A program made the position numbers and the translations under genes. From Silanimonas sp. (GTDB lineage: Bacteria; Pseudomonadota; Gammaproteobacteria; Xanthomonadales; Xanthomonadaceae), in contig JAGXTI010000014.1 of the NCBI GenBank assembly GCA_018334015.1, positions 124,001-188,000 on the forward strand: 64,000 nt of DNA, given 5' to 3'. The first letter of the stretch is position 1, and each line of letters starts with the position of its first letter. Of this stretch, positions 24,962-36,118 are shown piece after piece. The notes beneath the pieces are model-generated. The model saw only the letters and a list, made by a program, of their open reading frames with translations. It made no database searches and was not told where the DNA came from.

Positions 24962-25917
24962 CGACCGCTGCCTTCGCCCTCGTCGCGGTCGAGCAAGGCC
25001 GCGGCCGGGCCGGCCACCGGCGTGGCAAGCGCAGTCGCGGCGATGCCCTGCAGGGCGAACGCGGCACGCATGGCCTCGGCGCCGCGTTGGGCGGCGGCCT
25101 GGCCTTCGAACCAGCCGAACAGCGTCGGTCCGGCCCCAGAAATGCCAGCCCCGAAGGCCCCGGCATCCAGCGCCCCATCGCGCACCGCCGTGAAGCCGGG
25201 GATCAGGCCGATGCGGCGCGGTTCGACGAGCACATCGCGGAGGCCCTCGCGCAGCAGCCGGCGATCGCCGCGTTGCAGGCCGAGCAGCAGGGCCGCGAGA
25301 TGGTGCGTCTGCCGGACCAGATCGGTGAGCGGGTAGGGTGCAAGCAACACTTCGCGAGCCACTCGCGTTTCGAGCACCTGCTCGGGTGTGACCAGCGCGG
25401 CGTAGAGCCAATCCGGTGCGGCGATCGCCACCGGCCGCTCGAAGGCGGCGACGAGACCGCCGAGCAGGGCGGGGGCCACGTTGTCGGCGTGGCGCGCACC
25501 ACTGGCCAGGGCTTCGCCGTCGAGCGCGCAATCGAGCAGCACATCGAGCGGCTGGGCTTCGTCCAGCAGGGCGTTCACCGCCACCACCGCGGCCACCGCC
25601 GAAGCGGCTGAGCCACCGATGCCGGAACCGAGCGGGATGCCCTTGTGCAGCTCGAGTTCGACGCCGAAACCGGCACCGGCGCGCTCCAGCAGGCGCAGCG
25701 CGGCGAGGCCGGCGGTGTTGCGCAAGGCATCACTCGGCAGCGCCAGCGGCAGGCCGTGCAGGGCGGTGATGCGGACGCCGGGTGTGCTGACGCGGCGGGC
25801 CAGCACTTCGTCGCGCGGCCCGGCGATGGCGTGGCCCAACAGGTCGAAGCCGGGGCCGAGGTTGGAGGAGCTAGCCGGCGCGAAGGCTCGCGCCCACTCG
25901 CGCTGCCGGCCGTTCAC
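24958..25917 (-). CDS. thrB: Homoserine kinase ThrB
   Basis: 319 residues, GHMP kinase fold. The N-terminal SSSNLGPGFDLLG, the ATP loop PLGSGIGGSAASAVAAVVAV and the C-terminal GISGAGPTLFGW motif are intact. It phosphorylates homoserine for ThrC. No thrA-like gene lies in the window. Eight bases downstream of the class III aminotransferase, so the three may be cotranscribed. Confidence 0.96.
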   Translation of the reverse strand: MNGRQREWARAFAPASSSNLGPGFDLLGHAIAGPRDEVLARRVSTPGVRITALHGLPLALPSDALRNTAGLAALRLLERAGAGFGVELELHKGIPLGSGIGGSAASAVAAVVAVNALLDEAQPLDVLLDCALDGEALASGARHADNVAPALLGGLVAAFERPVAIAAPDWLYAALVTPEQVLETRVAREVLLAPYPLTDLVRQTHHLAALLLGLQRGDRRLLREGLRDVLVEPRRIGLIPGFTAVRDGALDAGAFGAGISGAGPTLFGWFEGQAAAQRGAEAMRAAFALQGIAATALATPVAGPAAALLDRDEGEGSGR

Positions 25918-25925
25918 AGCCGGGC

Positions 25926-27428
25926 TCAGGCCGCCTCGGCCTCGGCGATGCGCGGGCCGTGCAGCAAAGCCTGGCGGACCGCATCGATGATCAGATCGAC
26001 CTCGGCCTCGCCGATCGCGAAGACCGGCGTGAAACGGAGCGAATTGAGGCCGCCGTGGATCACGTTGACCCCACGCTCGCGGATGTGCTCCTCGGTACTG
26101 CCGTTGCCGTAGCAGCGGTAGTGCGGTGCGATCTCGCAGGAGAACAGCAGCCCGGTACCCTGCACCCGGGTGATGGTGCCGGGCGGCAGCTCGGCCTTGA
26201 GCCGTTCCAGCTTGGCCAGGAACTCGGCACCGCGGGCGCGGATGTTGGCGCGCAGGGCCGGCGTCAGCAGGCCGAGCGCGGCGACGGCCACTTCCAGAGC
26301 ACGCGGGTTGGCGGTCATGGTGTTGCCGTAGGTGCCACGACGGTACAGCGCGGCTGCGCGCTCGGTGCAGGCCAGGATCGACATCGGGTATTGCGCGGCA
26401 TTGAGCGCTTTGGAGTAGGTCTCCATGTCAGGTGCTTCAAGGCCTTCGAAACCCGGGTAATCGACGATGGAGAGCACGCCGTGGGCGCGCAGGCCGGCCT
26501 GGATGCTGTCGATCAGCAGCAGGGTGCCGTGCTCCTTGGTCAGGCGGCGGGCCTCGGCGTAGAACTCGGCAGGCAGTGCACGCCCCGGATCGCCTTCGCC
26601 CATCACCGGCTCGATGAACATGGCTTCGAAGTACCAGCCGTTGGCCTCGGCATCGGCGAAGGCTTTACGCAGCGCCTCGATCGAATAGGGCTCGATGGTG
26701 ATCAGCTGATCGGCGTGGTGCTTGTGGCTGGCCAGGTGCTGGGCGTAGTTCTTGCGGCTGGAATCGGAATACAGCGCGGGCAGCTCGGTACGGCCGTGAA
26801 ACGCGCCCTTGATGGCCAGGCGCTTGACGCGCCGGCCGGCATGGCGTCCGCCCGGGTCGGTGTGGAGCTTGGTGTTGACATCGGCAATGCGGCCAGCCAG
26901 CGAGACCGATTCCGAGCCGGAGTTCAGCGCGAGAAACTTCGCGTACGGGCAGCCGCCACGGCTGTGGCCGATCTCGGCGCGCAGGGCGCGCTCGAGCCGC
27001 AGCTGGGCGAGGCTGGGCGTCATGATGTTGGCCATCACCTGCGGCTTGGCCATGGCCGAGAGCACGGCGAAGGGCGTGTGACCGAAGCCGAGCATGCCGT
27101 AGCCACCGCAGTCGTAGACCACCGCGCCCTTCAGCGTGACCACCCAGGGGCCGCGCGCGGCGAGCGCAACGTAGGGGTTCACCGCGTCGTCCGGGTAGAA
27201 GTTGAGGAAGCCGCCTTGGGCGATCGCCATCTGCTCGGCTTCGTCGCGGTCGAGCAGTTCCGGGAACTCGGCGCGGACGCCCTCGTAGGCCTCGACGGCG
27301 GCATCGATGGCCGCCACCAGCTGCGGGTGCGTGGCGCCGAAGCGCTCGATCACCGCATCGGGCAGGCCCGCGGTGCGGACGTGGCCGGCGTGGGCGCGAA
27401 GCGGTTGCAGGCGGGCGGCGAGGTTCAT
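25926..27428 (-). CDS. Class III PLP-dependent aminotransferase, substrate unknown
   Basis: 500 residues from the ATG with AGGAG six bases upstream. Fold-type I class III landmarks: YDCGGYGMLGFGH, LNSGSESVSLAGR, IKGAFHGRTELPALYS, FIEPVMGEGD, LLIDSIQAG. The expected PLP Lys is in ETYSKALNAAQYPMSI. The usual GG after that Lys (for example GKALSGGLYP in ornithine aminotransferase) is replaced by AA, and the ID-x-IQ motif replaces DE-x-Q. The protein is also longer than the usual 400-460 residues. It precedes thrB by eight bases. It could act on an omega-amino acid, but no substrate is claimed. Confidence 0.85.
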   Translation of the reverse strand: MNLAARLQPLRAHAGHVRTAGLPDAVIERFGATHPQLVAAIDAAVEAYEGVRAEFPELLDRDEAEQMAIAQGGFLNFYPDDAVNPYVALAARGPWVVTLKGAVVYDCGGYGMLGFGHTPFAVLSAMAKPQVMANIMTPSLAQLRLERALRAEIGHSRGGCPYAKFLALNSGSESVSLAGRIADVNTKLHTDPGGRHAGRRVKRLAIKGAFHGRTELPALYSDSSRKNYAQHLASHKHHADQLITIEPYSIEALRKAFADAEANGWYFEAMFIEPVMGEGDPGRALPAEFYAEARRLTKEHGTLLLIDSIQAGLRAHGVLSIVDYPGFEGLEAPDMETYSKALNAAQYPMSILACTERAAALYRRGTYGNTMTANPRALEVAVAALGLLTPALRANIRARGAEFLAKLERLKAELPPGTITRVQGTGLLFSCEIAPHYRCYGNGSTEEHIRERGVNVIHGGLNSLRFTPVFAIGEAEVDLIIDAVRQALLHGPRIAEAEAA

Positions 27429-27451
27429 GGCAACTCCTTGCGGGGGAAAAG

Positions 27452-27482
27452 AAAACAGCGCCGCAGGGCAGGGCGCTGTTTT
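27452..27482 (-). terminator. Hairpin terminator / candidate attenuator in the aminotransferase leader
   Basis: On the minus strand the arms AAAACAGCGCC and GGCGCTGTTTT form a perfect 11-bp stem with a nine-base loop, followed by CTTTTC. It lies about 104 bp after the alcohol dehydrogenase stop and only 24 bp before the aminotransferase ATG. It therefore either ends the upstream transcript with the aminotransferase promoter located in front of it, or works as an attenuator in the leader. Confidence 0.7.
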
Positions 27483-27585
27483 TCTCTTTGGGAACAACAA
27501 CTTGTGGCAATGCTAGCACCAGCGACGGGGCCCCGTAACCCCCGCCGCTTCAAGCGCTTGCTTGGTCTGGGTCCGGCAGCCCTGT

Positions 27586-28599
27586 TCAGGCGAAATCGGC
27601 ATCCAGCACGATGCGGTAGCGCGCCTTGCCCGAGTGCAGGCGCTCGAAGGCTTCGTTGATCTTCGCCATCGGGAAGCGTTCCACCTGCGGCGCGATCTCG
27701 TGGCGGGCGCAGAAGTCGAGCATCCGCGAGGTGGTGGCCGGACTGCCGAGCGGCGAGCCGCTCACCGATTTCTGGCCGCCGATCAGGGCGAAGGCCGGCA
27801 CCGGCACCGGCTCCAGCACCGCGCCGACGAAATGCAGGCGGCCATTGGGGGCGAGCGCCTCGAGGTAGGCCCCCCAGGGCAGGGTGACGTTGGCGGTCAC
27901 CAGGATGAAATCGAAACACCCGGCTTCCTTGGCCAATGCCTTGGCGTCGGTGCTGAGTACCGCACGGTGCGCGCCGAGCCGGATGGCTTCGGCGTGCTTG
28001 GCCTCGCTCGAGGTGAACGCCGTCACTTCGCAGCCCCAGGCCTTGAGGAACTGCAGGGCGAGATGCCCCAGCCCACCGATGCCGACCACGCCAACCCGGT
28101 CGGTGGGCTTGATGCCGAAATGCGCGATCGGGCCGAACACGGTGATGCCACCGCAGAGCAGCGGTCCGGCGCTGGCGGCATCGACGCCTTCGGGGATCGG
28201 CGTGGCCCAGACCCAGTGCGCGCGCACGCGCTCGGCAAAGCCGCCGTAGCCGGCGACGATCAGCCCGCTGGCCTTGCCGCAGACGTTGTGATGGCCCGAC
28301 AGGCACTGCGTGCAGGCCATGCAGCTCGATTCGTACCAGCCGATGCCGACGCGGTCGCCGACCTTGACGCGCTTGGCTTCCGGGCCGACGGCGACGACGC
28401 GACCGATCACCTCGTGGCCGGGCACCAGCGGGTAACGCGCATTGCCCCAGTCATTGTTGACCATGCTGAGGTCGGAGTGGCACAGGCCGCAGTGTTCGAC
28501 CTGCACCTCGACGAACTCCGGCGGCAGCGGGCCGGGTTCGTAGTCGATGGTGCGCAGTTCGGATTTCGCGGCATGGGCCGCAAAGGCGCGGACGGTCAT
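27586..28599 (-). CDS. Zinc-dependent NAD(P) alcohol dehydrogenase (cinnamyl-alcohol / YahK type)
   Basis: 337 residues from the ATG with GGAG upstream. Catalytic zinc ligands: Cys in CGLCHSDLS and His in PGHEVIG. The structural zinc loop is CMACTQCLSGHHNVC (C-x2-C-x2-C-x7-C). The Rossmann motif is VGVVGIGGLGHLALQF. The sequence style (GWYESSCMAC, GGFAERVRA) matches the broad-range aldehyde reductase / cinnamyl alcohol dehydrogenase clade. Probably cytoplasmic aldehyde detoxification or alcohol oxidation. Divergent from queA. Confidence 0.92.
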   Translation of the reverse strand: MTVRAFAAHAAKSELRTIDYEPGPLPPEFVEVQVEHCGLCHSDLSMVNNDWGNARYPLVPGHEVIGRVVAVGPEAKRVKVGDRVGIGWYESSCMACTQCLSGHHNVCGKASGLIVAGYGGFAERVRAHWVWATPIPEGVDAASAGPLLCGGITVFGPIAHFGIKPTDRVGVVGIGGLGHLALQFLKAWGCEVTAFTSSEAKHAEAIRLGAHRAVLSTDAKALAKEAGCFDFILVTANVTLPWGAYLEALAPNGRLHFVGAVLEPVPVPAFALIGGQKSVSGSPLGSPATTSRMLDFCARHEIAPQVERFPMAKINEAFERLHSGKARYRIVLDADFA

Positions 28600-28696
28600 G
28601 GCAGGCTCCTTCGGCGGATGAGAGCCGCAGTCTGCGCCCAGTACGCGGCAAGGCCAAGTCGAGGCCGGACCCGGGGCGCGGTGCGGCACGGCCGCG

Positions 28697-28702
28697 TACA
28701 AT
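28697..28702 (+). promoter_or_regulatory. Possible -10 element for queA
   Basis: TACAAT lies 55 bp upstream of the queA start in the divergent region. There is no convincing -35, so this is a weak call. Confidence 0.35.
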
Positions 28703-28757
28703 CGCCGCCCCGCGCCCGGTGGCGCATCGCCAGCGAACGGCCTGTCAAGCCGGTCCG

Positions 28758-30958
<2,201 letters not shown>

Positions 30959-31042
30959 ACGCGGCTCGGGACGGCCCACCCCTTCCGCCACGCCCGGCCG
31001 TGGCATACTTCAGGGCTGTTCGGCCACCCTCGACCTTCCGCC

Positions 31043-31384
31043 ATGTCCCCGATCGACTTTCTGATCCCCGCCGCCCACGCCCAGGCCGCCGCCGGCGCTG
31101 CCCAGCCCAACGTCTGGTTGCAGCTGATCCCCCTGGTCCTGCTGTTCGTGGTGTTCTGGTTCCTGCTGATCCGCCCGCAGATGAAGCGGCAGAAAGAGCA
31201 CCGGCAGCTGGTCGAGAAGCTCGCCAAGGGCGATGAGGTGGTGACCAGCGGCGGTGTAGCCGGGCGAATCGATGACGTGGGCGAGAGTTTTCTCACCGTC
31301 GAGATCGCCGAAGGCGTCCGCGTGCGCGTGCAGAAGGGCGCGGTCAACGCCGTTCTGCCCAAAGGCACCTTGAAGTCGCTCTGA
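31043..31384 (+). CDS. yajC: Preprotein translocase subunit YajC
   Basis: 113 residues. One membrane segment (LIPLVLLFVVFWFLLI) is followed by RPQMKRQKEHRQLVEKLAKG and the YajC beta core GDEVVTSGGVAGRI. Partner of SecDF in the Sec holo-translocon. In line with secD and secF. Confidence 0.97.
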   Translation: MSPIDFLIPAAHAQAAAGAAQPNVWLQLIPLVLLFVVFWFLLIRPQMKRQKEHRQLVEKLAKGDEVVTSGGVAGRIDDVGESFLTVEIAEGVRVRVQKGAVNAVLPKGTLKSL

Positions 31385-31451
31385 TCGCCCACACCCCACA
31401 GGCTCCACGTCGGCCTTTCCGGGCCGGTCCGCGCCGGCCCGAAGTGACCCC

Positions 31452-33329
31452 ATGCTCGAATACGCCCGTTGGAAGTACGTCCTCGCCTTGATCTTGATCT
31501 TGGCGAGTGCCCTGTACGCGCTGCCCAACCTTTACCCGCAGGACGCCGCCGTCCAGATCACCGCCAACCGCGGTTTTGCGGTCGACGCGGCTCTCGATGC
31601 GCGGGTCGAGGCCAAGTTGCGCGAGAACGGCATCGCCTTCAGGTCGGTGGCCGACGAAGGCGGCAGCCTCTTCGTCCGTCTGGGCGGGGAGGACCAGCTG
31701 CGTGCCGCCGAGCTGCTGCGGGACTACCTCGGACGCGGCTACATCGTGGCGCAGAATCTGGCTTCCACCGTTCCGGCCTGGCTGGAGAGGATTGGTGCCC
31801 GCCCCATGCTGCTCGGGCTCGACCTGCAAGGCGGTGTGCACTTCCTGCTGCAGGTTGACCAGCAGGCCGCGCTGGAACGTCGCGAAGGTACCTTCGCCGA
31901 ACAGATCCGCGTGGTGCTGCGCGAGAACCGCATCGCCACCGAGGAAGTTCTGGTCCGTCCGACCGACATCCTGATCCGGCTGGTCCGTCAGGAGGATCTC
32001 GCCAAGGCCCTGAGCCTGGTCGGCACCGATGCTCCGGAACTGGTGTTGACCGCCTTGCAGGGCGATTCGGCTCCCGGCTTCACCGCGCGCATTCCGCAGG
32101 CCACGCTGGACGCCATCATCGACGAAACGATCAACCAGAACGTCCAGATTCTGCGCAACCGTATCAATGCGCTCGGTGTGGCCGAGCCGGTGGTGCAGCG
32201 TCAGGGCGATTCGCGCATCGTCGTGCAGCTGCCTGGTGTGCAGGACACGGCGCTGGCCAAGCGGGTGATCGGTGCCACCGCCACCCTCGAGTTCCGTGCT
32301 GTCATCGGTGACGAAGCGCAGGCGGCGGCGGCGCTCGCCACCGGTCGGATTCCTGCTGATGGCCGCATCTACTTCCAGCGCCGCGTCGGCGCCGATGGCC
32401 AGCCGCTGCCCCTGATCCTGTCCAGGCGGATCATCGCCTCCGGTGACCAGCTGGTCGGTGCGGCCTCGGGAACCGACGCCGAAAGCGGCACGCCCAAGGT
32501 CGACATCACGCTCAATGCCTCGGCCGGCCAACGGATGTTTGACTTCACCACGCGCAACGTCGGCCAGCGCCTTGCCGTGGTCTACATCGAGCGCATTCCC
32601 GAGGTGCGCATCGTCGACGGCCAGGAGGTGCGCAGCACCCGTGTCACCGAGGAAGTGATCTCGGCGGCCACCGTGCAGGGTGTGTTCGGCCGCCAGTTCC
32701 AGACCACCGGTCTGGAAAGTCCGGCCGAGGCCCAACAGCTCGCCCTGCTGCTGCGTTCTGGCGCTCTGGCTGCGCCGATGGAGTTCGCCGAGGAACGCAT
32801 CATCGGTCCCAGCCTCGGCGCCGAGAATGTCCAGCGTGGCGTGCAGTCGATCGTCGCTTCCTTCCTGCTGGTGCTGGTGTTTTTTGTCGTCTACTATCGG
32901 ATGTTCGGCCTCATCACCAACATCGCTCTGTTGGTCAATCTGCTGATGCTGGTGGCGGTGATGTCGGTGTTCGGTGCGACCATCACCCTGCCGGGGCTGG
33001 CGGGTATCGCCTTGACGGTCGGTCTCTCGGTCGACGCCAACGTGCTCATCAACGAGCGTATCCGCGAGGAGTTGCGAGCCGGCAACACGCCGCTTGCATC
33101 CATCGTCACCGGCTACGAAAAAGCCTCCGGCACCATCCTCGATGCCAACGTCACCGCCCTGCTGGCCGGCATCGCCCTGTTCGTGTTCGGCACCGGTCCG
33201 GTCAAGGGTTTCGCCCTGGCCCTGATCGTCGGCATCCTGACCTCGATGTACACCGCGGTATCGCTGTCGCGGGGCGTCGCCACCCTCATCTACGGCCGTC
33301 GGCGCAAGCTGGCCGGCCTGGCGATCTGA
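31452..33329 (+). CDS. secD: Protein translocase subunit SecD
   Basis: 625 residues. TM1 lies at the N-terminus (YVLALILILASALYALPNLYP). The large periplasmic P1 domain includes LGLDLQGGVHFLLQV. TM2-6 carry VVYYRMFGLITNIALLVN and the conserved GLSVDANVLINERIREEL (proton-relay Asp). SecDF uses the proton gradient to pull secreted proteins across the membrane. 67 bp after yajC and 14 bp before secF. Confidence 0.98.
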   Translation: MLEYARWKYVLALILILASALYALPNLYPQDAAVQITANRGFAVDAALDARVEAKLRENGIAFRSVADEGGSLFVRLGGEDQLRAAELLRDYLGRGYIVAQNLASTVPAWLERIGARPMLLGLDLQGGVHFLLQVDQQAALERREGTFAEQIRVVLRENRIATEEVLVRPTDILIRLVRQEDLAKALSLVGTDAPELVLTALQGDSAPGFTARIPQATLDAIIDETINQNVQILRNRINALGVAEPVVQRQGDSRIVVQLPGVQDTALAKRVIGATATLEFRAVIGDEAQAAAALATGRIPADGRIYFQRRVGADGQPLPLILSRRIIASGDQLVGAASGTDAESGTPKVDITLNASAGQRMFDFTTRNVGQRLAVVYIERIPEVRIVDGQEVRSTRVTEEVISAATVQGVFGRQFQTTGLESPAEAQQLALLLRSGALAAPMEFAEERIIGPSLGAENVQRGVQSIVASFLLVLVFFVVYYRMFGLITNIALLVNLLMLVAVMSVFGATITLPGLAGIALTVGLSVDANVLINERIREELRAGNTPLASIVTGYEKASGTILDANVTALLAGIALFVFGTGPVKGFALALIVGILTSMYTAVSLSRGVATLIYGRRRKLAGLAI

Positions 33330-33343
33330 CCCGGAGCCCTGAC

Positions 33344-34306
33344 GTGCTGTACCTGATTCCGTACAACACCCGCTACGACCTGATACGTCTGAAGACGCTG
33401 TCGTTGATTATCGCCGTCGGCCTGATCGTTGCGGGCATCGCCCTGATGGCGGTGCGCGGCTTCAATTTCGCCCTCGACTTCACCGGCGGCACGGTGGCTG
33501 AGCTGCAGTTCGAGCAGGCCCCCGACCTCGAGGTGGTGCGCGCCCGGTTGGAGGCCGGCGGCTACACCAATGCCGTGGTGCAGACCTTCGGTTCGGCCAA
33601 CGACGTGGTCGTGCGCCTGCAACCCAAGGCGCTTGCCGAGGGCGAAACGGCCGCCGCGGCCGCGGCCGCGGCCACCGGCGGCGCCATCGCCGACCTGCTC
33701 TCCGAGCCGGGCAACCGGGTCTACGTGGTGCGCTCCGACTTTGTCGGACCGCAGGTCGGCCAGGAATTGGCCACCAACGGCGTTCTGGCGCTGGCCTTCG
33801 TGGTGTTCGGCTTCCTCATTTACATCACCATCCGGTTCGAATGGAAGTTCGCTGTCGCCGCGATCGTCACCACCATGCATGACGTGGTGCTGGTGCTGGC
33901 CTTTTTCGCTCTCACTCAACGCGAGTTCGACCTCACCGTACTGGCCGGCGTGCTCTCGGTGCTGGGTTATTCGATCAACGACACCATCGTGATCTTCGAT
34001 CGTGTGCGCGAGAATTTCCGCGCCCTGCACAAGATCGAGCCGACCGAGGTGCTGAATCGTTCGGTCAACCAGACCCTGTCGCGAACCATCATCACTTCGT
34101 TGATCGCCTTCCTGACCGTGCTTGCGCTCTACATCTACGGCGGCAGCAGCCTCGAGGGCATGGCCGCCGCGCAGATGGTCGGCATCGTGGTCGGTACCCT
34201 GTCCTCGATCTTCATCGCCTGTCCGCTCTTGCTCTGGCTCAAGGTCAGCAAGCAGGACCTGCTGCCCAAGATCCGCGACGAGGCCGAACTGGAACGCCGG
34301 CCCTGA
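33344..34306 (+). CDS. secF: Protein translocase subunit SecF (GTG start)
   Basis: 320 residues from GTG, with GGAG eight bases upstream. TM1 precedes FNFALDFTGGTVAELQF, the SecF periplasmic signature. TM2-6 contain HDVVLVLAFFAL and SINDTIVIFDRVREN. The small periplasmic domain carries an unusual eight-Ala tract followed by TGG, encoded by a GCCGCG repeat around 33650-33675. It acts with SecD. Confidence 0.97.
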   Translation: MLYLIPYNTRYDLIRLKTLSLIIAVGLIVAGIALMAVRGFNFALDFTGGTVAELQFEQAPDLEVVRARLEAGGYTNAVVQTFGSANDVVVRLQPKALAEGETAAAAAAAATGGAIADLLSEPGNRVYVVRSDFVGPQVGQELATNGVLALAFVVFGFLIYITIRFEWKFAVAAIVTTMHDVVLVLAFFALTQREFDLTVLAGVLSVLGYSINDTIVIFDRVRENFRALHKIEPTEVLNRSVNQTLSRTIITSLIAFLTVLALYIYGGSSLEGMAAAQMVGIVVGTLSSIFIACPLLLWLKVSKQDLLPKIRDEAELERRP

Positions 34307-34316
34307 GTGACCAAGA

Positions 34317-34346
34317 CTGGGGCCGACAGGCCCCGGTCTGTTCTGT
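34317..34346 (+). terminator. Intrinsic terminator after secF
   Basis: CTGGGGCC pairs with GGCCCCGG across a GACA loop, followed by TCTGTTCTGT. It closes the queA-to-secF row before convergent suhB. The tail is only moderately T-rich. Confidence 0.6.
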
Positions 34347-34382
34347 GTGTGGCAAGCCGATGGTGGTCTGGCTGGTTTGTGC

Positions 34383-35216
34383 TCAGCCCGTCGCACCGGG
34401 CCGCAGCGGCGGCGGTGCGAAGCTCGCCAGCCAGCCGGAATCCTGCACGGTCTTCTGCACCGCATCGACGACCTTCAATGGTCCGGCGATGCACTGGCCT
34501 TCGAACAGGATCTTCTCGGAGCGGCCCTTGAAGTCGCAGACCCGGCCGCCGGCCTCGCGCACCAGCAGCACGCCGGCGGCGATGTCCCAGGCCTTGACGC
34601 CGGCTTCGACGTAGCCGTCCGCTCGGCCGGCCGCCACCCAGGCCAGATCGAGTGCCGCCGAGCCGGTGCGGCGGACGTCCTCCGCTTCGGCGAGCAGCAT
34701 CTCGATGCATTTGAGCTGCGGCCCGATGCGCTGGCGTTCCCTCGGCGGAAAGCCGGTGATCAGCATCGCGCCGGACAGTTCGCGCTTGCCATTGATGCGC
34801 AGGCGACGGTCATTGAGCACGGCACCGTTGCCGCGCGAGGCGGTGAACAACTCGTTGCGCAGCGGGTCGTAGACGACGGCGTCGGTCGGTTCGCCGTTGT
34901 CGACCAGCGCGATCGAGACGCAGAAGTGCGGAATACCACGCAGGTAGTTCGAGGTGCCGTCGAGCGGATCGACGATGAAGGTGTAGCGGCCTTTGCCGCT
35001 CTGCCCGGTTTCCTCGCCGAGGATGGCGTAGTCGGGGTGGGCGCGCCGGAGCTCGCGTATGATCTCCTGCTCGGCCATGCTATCGACCTCGCTGGCGTAG
35101 TCCTGACGGGCCTTCTCGACCACCTGGAGGCTGTCGATGCGCGACATGTTGCGCAACAGGACATTGCCTGCGGCGCGCGCCGCCTTGACCATGACATTGA
35201 CGACAGGGTTCTGCAT
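34383..35216 (-). CDS. suhB: Inositol-1-monophosphatase family protein SuhB
   Basis: 277 residues. Metal-binding motifs: [26 protein letters not shown], and [18 protein letters not shown]. It hydrolyses inositol phosphates, and in enterobacteria SuhB also joins rRNA antitermination complexes. It is divergent from trmJ, the order seen in pseudomonads. Confidence 0.95.
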   Translation of the reverse strand: MQNPVVNVMVKAARAAGNVLLRNMSRIDSLQVVEKARQDYASEVDSMAEQEIIRELRRAHPDYAILGEETGQSGKGRYTFIVDPLDGTSNYLRGIPHFCVSIALVDNGEPTDAVVYDPLRNELFTASRGNGAVLNDRRLRINGKRELSGAMLITGFPPRERQRIGPQLKCIEMLLAEAEDVRRTGSAALDLAWVAAGRADGYVEAGVKAWDIAAGVLLVREAGGRVCDFKGRSEKILFEGQCIAGPLKVVDAVQKTVQDSGWLASFAPPPLRPGATG

Positions 35217-35254
35217 GCGCTGCCCGCCTCTTTCCGCTGGATTGTCTGAAGAAC

Positions 35255-36070
35255 ATGGATCCGGTCGGTGCCGGGCCGGCGCGGAGTTTACCCGTTTTGC
35301 AAGGGCCTGCCTTGCGCGCGCTTGAACGGGTCCGCATCGTGCTGGTCGGCACCCAGCACCCGCGCAACATCGGTTCGGCGGCGCGCGCTCTGAAAACCAT
35401 GGGCTTCGGGGCGATGCACCTTGTCGCCCCGGCGATGTTCCCGCACCCCGAGGCGCAGGCGCTCGCCGCCGGTGCCGACGATCTGCTGGAGGGCGCAGGC
35501 GTCCACCCGGGCTTGAGCGAAGCGGTGGCCGGTTGCACTCTGGTGCTGGGCAGCACGGCCACGCAGCGTGCCGTGCCGATGCCGGAACTGAGCCCGCGCG
35601 AGGCCGCGGTCCGGCTGCTCGAGGCCAGTCGGCAGGGCGAGGTGGCCCTCGTGTTCGGACCGGAGCGCACTGGCCTCGAAAACGCCGAGCTGCAGCTTTG
35701 TCATGCCTCGGTGTGCATCCCCACCGACCCGGCTTTCAGTTCGCTGAATCTCGCTCAGGCGGTGCAGGTGCTGGCCTACGAACTGCGACTGACGGCGATG
35801 GCGCAAGAGGGGCTGGAAAACGCCCGTCCGCCGCTCGATGCCCGCCCACCCGCCACCCACGAGGCGATGGAGCGTTTCTTCGGCCACCTCGACCAGACCC
35901 TGCACGCGATCGATTTCCACAAGGGCCGCAGCGGCATCACCGTGATGCGCCGCTTGCGCCGGCTGTTCCTGCGGGCCGCCCCGGACGAGCGCGAGCTGCG
36001 GATGTTGCACGGCATCCTCGCCGATGCCCAGCGCATGGCCCGACTGGCCGGGGCGAAAAAAAACCTCTAG
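35255..36070 (+). CDS. trmJ: tRNA (cytidine/uridine-2'-O-)-methyltransferase TrmJ
   Basis: 271 residues. SPOUT fold: [36 protein letters not shown] and [19 protein letters not shown] (the trefoil-knot SAM site). A C-terminal helical extension follows, as in the TrmJ family. The first 20 or so residues before RVRIVLVG are longer than in E. coli, so a later start is possible. It methylates position 32 of tRNAs. Confidence 0.94.
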   Translation: MDPVGAGPARSLPVLQGPALRALERVRIVLVGTQHPRNIGSAARALKTMGFGAMHLVAPAMFPHPEAQALAAGADDLLEGAGVHPGLSEAVAGCTLVLGSTATQRAVPMPELSPREAAVRLLEASRQGEVALVFGPERTGLENAELQLCHASVCIPTDPAFSSLNLAQAVQVLAYELRLTAMAQEGLENARPPLDARPPATHEAMERFFGHLDQTLHAIDFHKGRSGITVMRRLRRLFLRAAPDERELRMLHGILADAQRMARLAGAKKNL

Positions 36071-36118
36071 CCATCCAGTCGTGTCAAACTTGCACCAGTC
36101 TTGGTGCCAAGGTCGATG

